64,000 bases of DNA from NCBI GenBank assembly GCA_910585215.1, contig CAJUDQ010000006.1:51242-115241 (forward strand). Direction: 5' to 3'. Within the stretch, counting starts at the first letter, position 1. Each line of letters begins with the position of its first letter. Shown here piece after piece: positions 63,211 to 64,000 of this stretch. Below the pieces are notes generated by a model. It worked only from the letters and a program-made list of their open reading frames with translations. It did no database searches and had not been told where the DNA came from. The position numbers and the translations under genes are program-made. This DNA is from an uncultured Lachnospiraceae bacterium. GTDB taxonomy: Bacteria; Bacillota; Clostridia; Lachnospirales; Lachnospiraceae.

Positions 63211-64000
63211 TTAAAAAATACGATTGATAAGATTTTCCCAGTTATCAAACGCTTCTTCTATCATATCCTCGTCCATTGAATCCATATACTTTGCCAGCAT
63301 TTTTAATTCACTATTTAGCTGCTTCAATTCGCTTTCATCAACTGCTTCATCTATTTCATCCAAATCGCAGTTTTCAGAATTAATAATTATACTGGATATG
63401 TAATCAATCATCCATTCGCCATTTACCTTGATTACTACGATATCCATTTTTTCACTGTCTTTTTTGTCTTTGCCTTTCATGGTCAGTTTTACATTCAAAA
63501 GATATCCTGAACTTACTTTAAACTTATCCAGTTTCTTTTCTAGTGATTCCACCTGTTTTACAAGCTTTTTGATATCCTTTTCTGTCAATTCTGTACAGTC
63601 CTCGAGAGCTTCTATACAGTCTGTAATGCCGGAGGATAATTTTGTAAATGAAGAATATGCTTTTGCTATCGATTCTTTTTCTTTTTTATCCAATTTTTCT
63701 TTATCCTTTATTTCATAAGAAATCTTTGGATTTTTACCGTAAACATCCTCCATTTCATCAAAGAAATCCTCGTATAAATCTTCCGCCATATCGGGAAAGT
63801 CCTTGTTGTAAAGTGTTTTAAAATCTTTTTTATATTCTTTATTGCTCTTTAAAATATCTATAATTTCATCATAAGAATCCGATAATATTTCTGGTATAAC
63901 TGCATCTGCAATTTTCTCAATATTTGTCTGTTTTTTATTTACTATTTTTATTATATCATGAAGAGGCGTTTTAGAACTGGAACCAAAAACGCAGGATTTC
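63211..64000 (-). CDS. Unrecognised protein, possibly a secreted/lipoprotein type (5' end outside window)
   Basis: The frame stays open to the right edge, at least 70 codons upstream of the ATG at 63789 (AAGGA upstream at long spacing), and reads like protein throughout (SSSKTPLHDIIKIVNKK, SYDEIIDILKSNKEYKKDF). I therefore treat the gene as partial; an independent start at 63789 is possible. Acidic/lysine-rich, with a C-terminal part (LNVKLTMKGKDKK, IVVIKVNGEWMIDYIS) like DUF4878-type proteins. Signal sequence, if any, is not visible. Confidence 0.65.
   Translation of the reverse strand, partial: KSCVFGSSSKTPLHDIIKIVNKKQTNIEKIADAVIPEILSDSYDEIIDILKSNKEYKKDFKTLYNKDFPDMAEDLYEDFFDEMEDVYGKNPKISYEIKDKEKLDKKEKESIAKAYSSFTKLSSGITDCIEALEDCTELTEKDIKKLVKQVESLEKKLDKFKVSSGYLLNVKLTMKGKDKKDSEKMDIVVIKVNGEWMIDYISSIIINSENCDLDEIDEAVDESELKQLNSELKMLAKYMDSMDEDMIEEAFDNWENLINRIF

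Overview
The window looks like a chromosomal stretch of a low-GC, Gram-positive anaerobe of the Clostridia, most likely Lachnospiraceae. This rests on the AT-rich sequence, the tig-clpP-clpX-lon-engB block, the rpmE-DUF1385-prmC-prfA block, a DUF4364 gene, a hexameric glutamate dehydrogenase with a consensus sigma-A promoter, and strong AGGAGG ribosome binding sites. The genus is not resolved, and I saw no tRNA, rRNA, CRISPR array or insertion sequence.

Positions 1 to 31.5 kb hold one minus-strand array of 25 tightly packed or overlapping genes that encodes a phage-tail-like contractile injection system (CIS). From the promoter side (right to left) it runs: AAA+ ATPase, DUF4255 terminator-like protein, a beta-rich unknown, a CIS-associated 589-residue protein, four envelope proteins (275-residue C-terminally anchored protein, MORN-repeat membrane protein, secreted TolC-like coiled-coil protein, 806-residue membrane-anchored coiled-coil protein), PAAR-like tip, sheath, tube, a two-frame assembly chaperone, second tube paralogue, a 1095-residue tape-measure candidate, tube-baseplate adaptor, hub (gpD-like), spike (gpV-like), gp25-like, two gpJ-like baseplate proteins and a gpI-like protein. 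It ends with a STAS, HATPase and SpoIIE-phosphatase regulatory trio. No capsid, terminase, portal or lysis genes are present, so it is not a prophage. No tail fibre and no obvious toxin are present either. The four envelope genes inserted between the ATPase end and the tip/sheath genes suggest a system attached to the cell envelope of a monoderm, with the trio as its likely switch.

Positions 31.6 to 37.1 kb form an AT-rich accessory block on the same strand: a SUKH/SMI1-KNR4 protein resembling immunity proteins, an ATPase with a C-terminal PD-(D/E)XK-like domain, and three unrecognised genes. About 720 bases without a clear gene (37.1 to 37.8 kb) follow, ending in the prfA terminator.

Positions 37.8 to 61 kb are core genome: prfA, prmC, DUF1385, rpmE, DUF4364, a TIGR01212-type radical SAM protein, rho (plus strand), engB, lon, clpX, clpP, tig, a MoxR/DUF58/DUF4129-like trio with a repeat-rich lipoprotein, a DJ-1/PfpI protein, a CYTH protein, gdhA (plus strand) and leuS. 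Two intergenic stretches stand out: a multi-hairpin region between tig and clpP, and an intrinsic-terminator-like hairpin ending 13 bases before the lon start codon. The right end has a macro-domain protein, a polytopic membrane protein with a C-terminal zinc ribbon, and a gene that runs off the window.

The best leads are the envelope-linked CIS architecture, the A AAT TTT slippery site joining the two chaperone frames (as in phage G/GT), the partner-switching-like trio, and the structured tig-clpP region.
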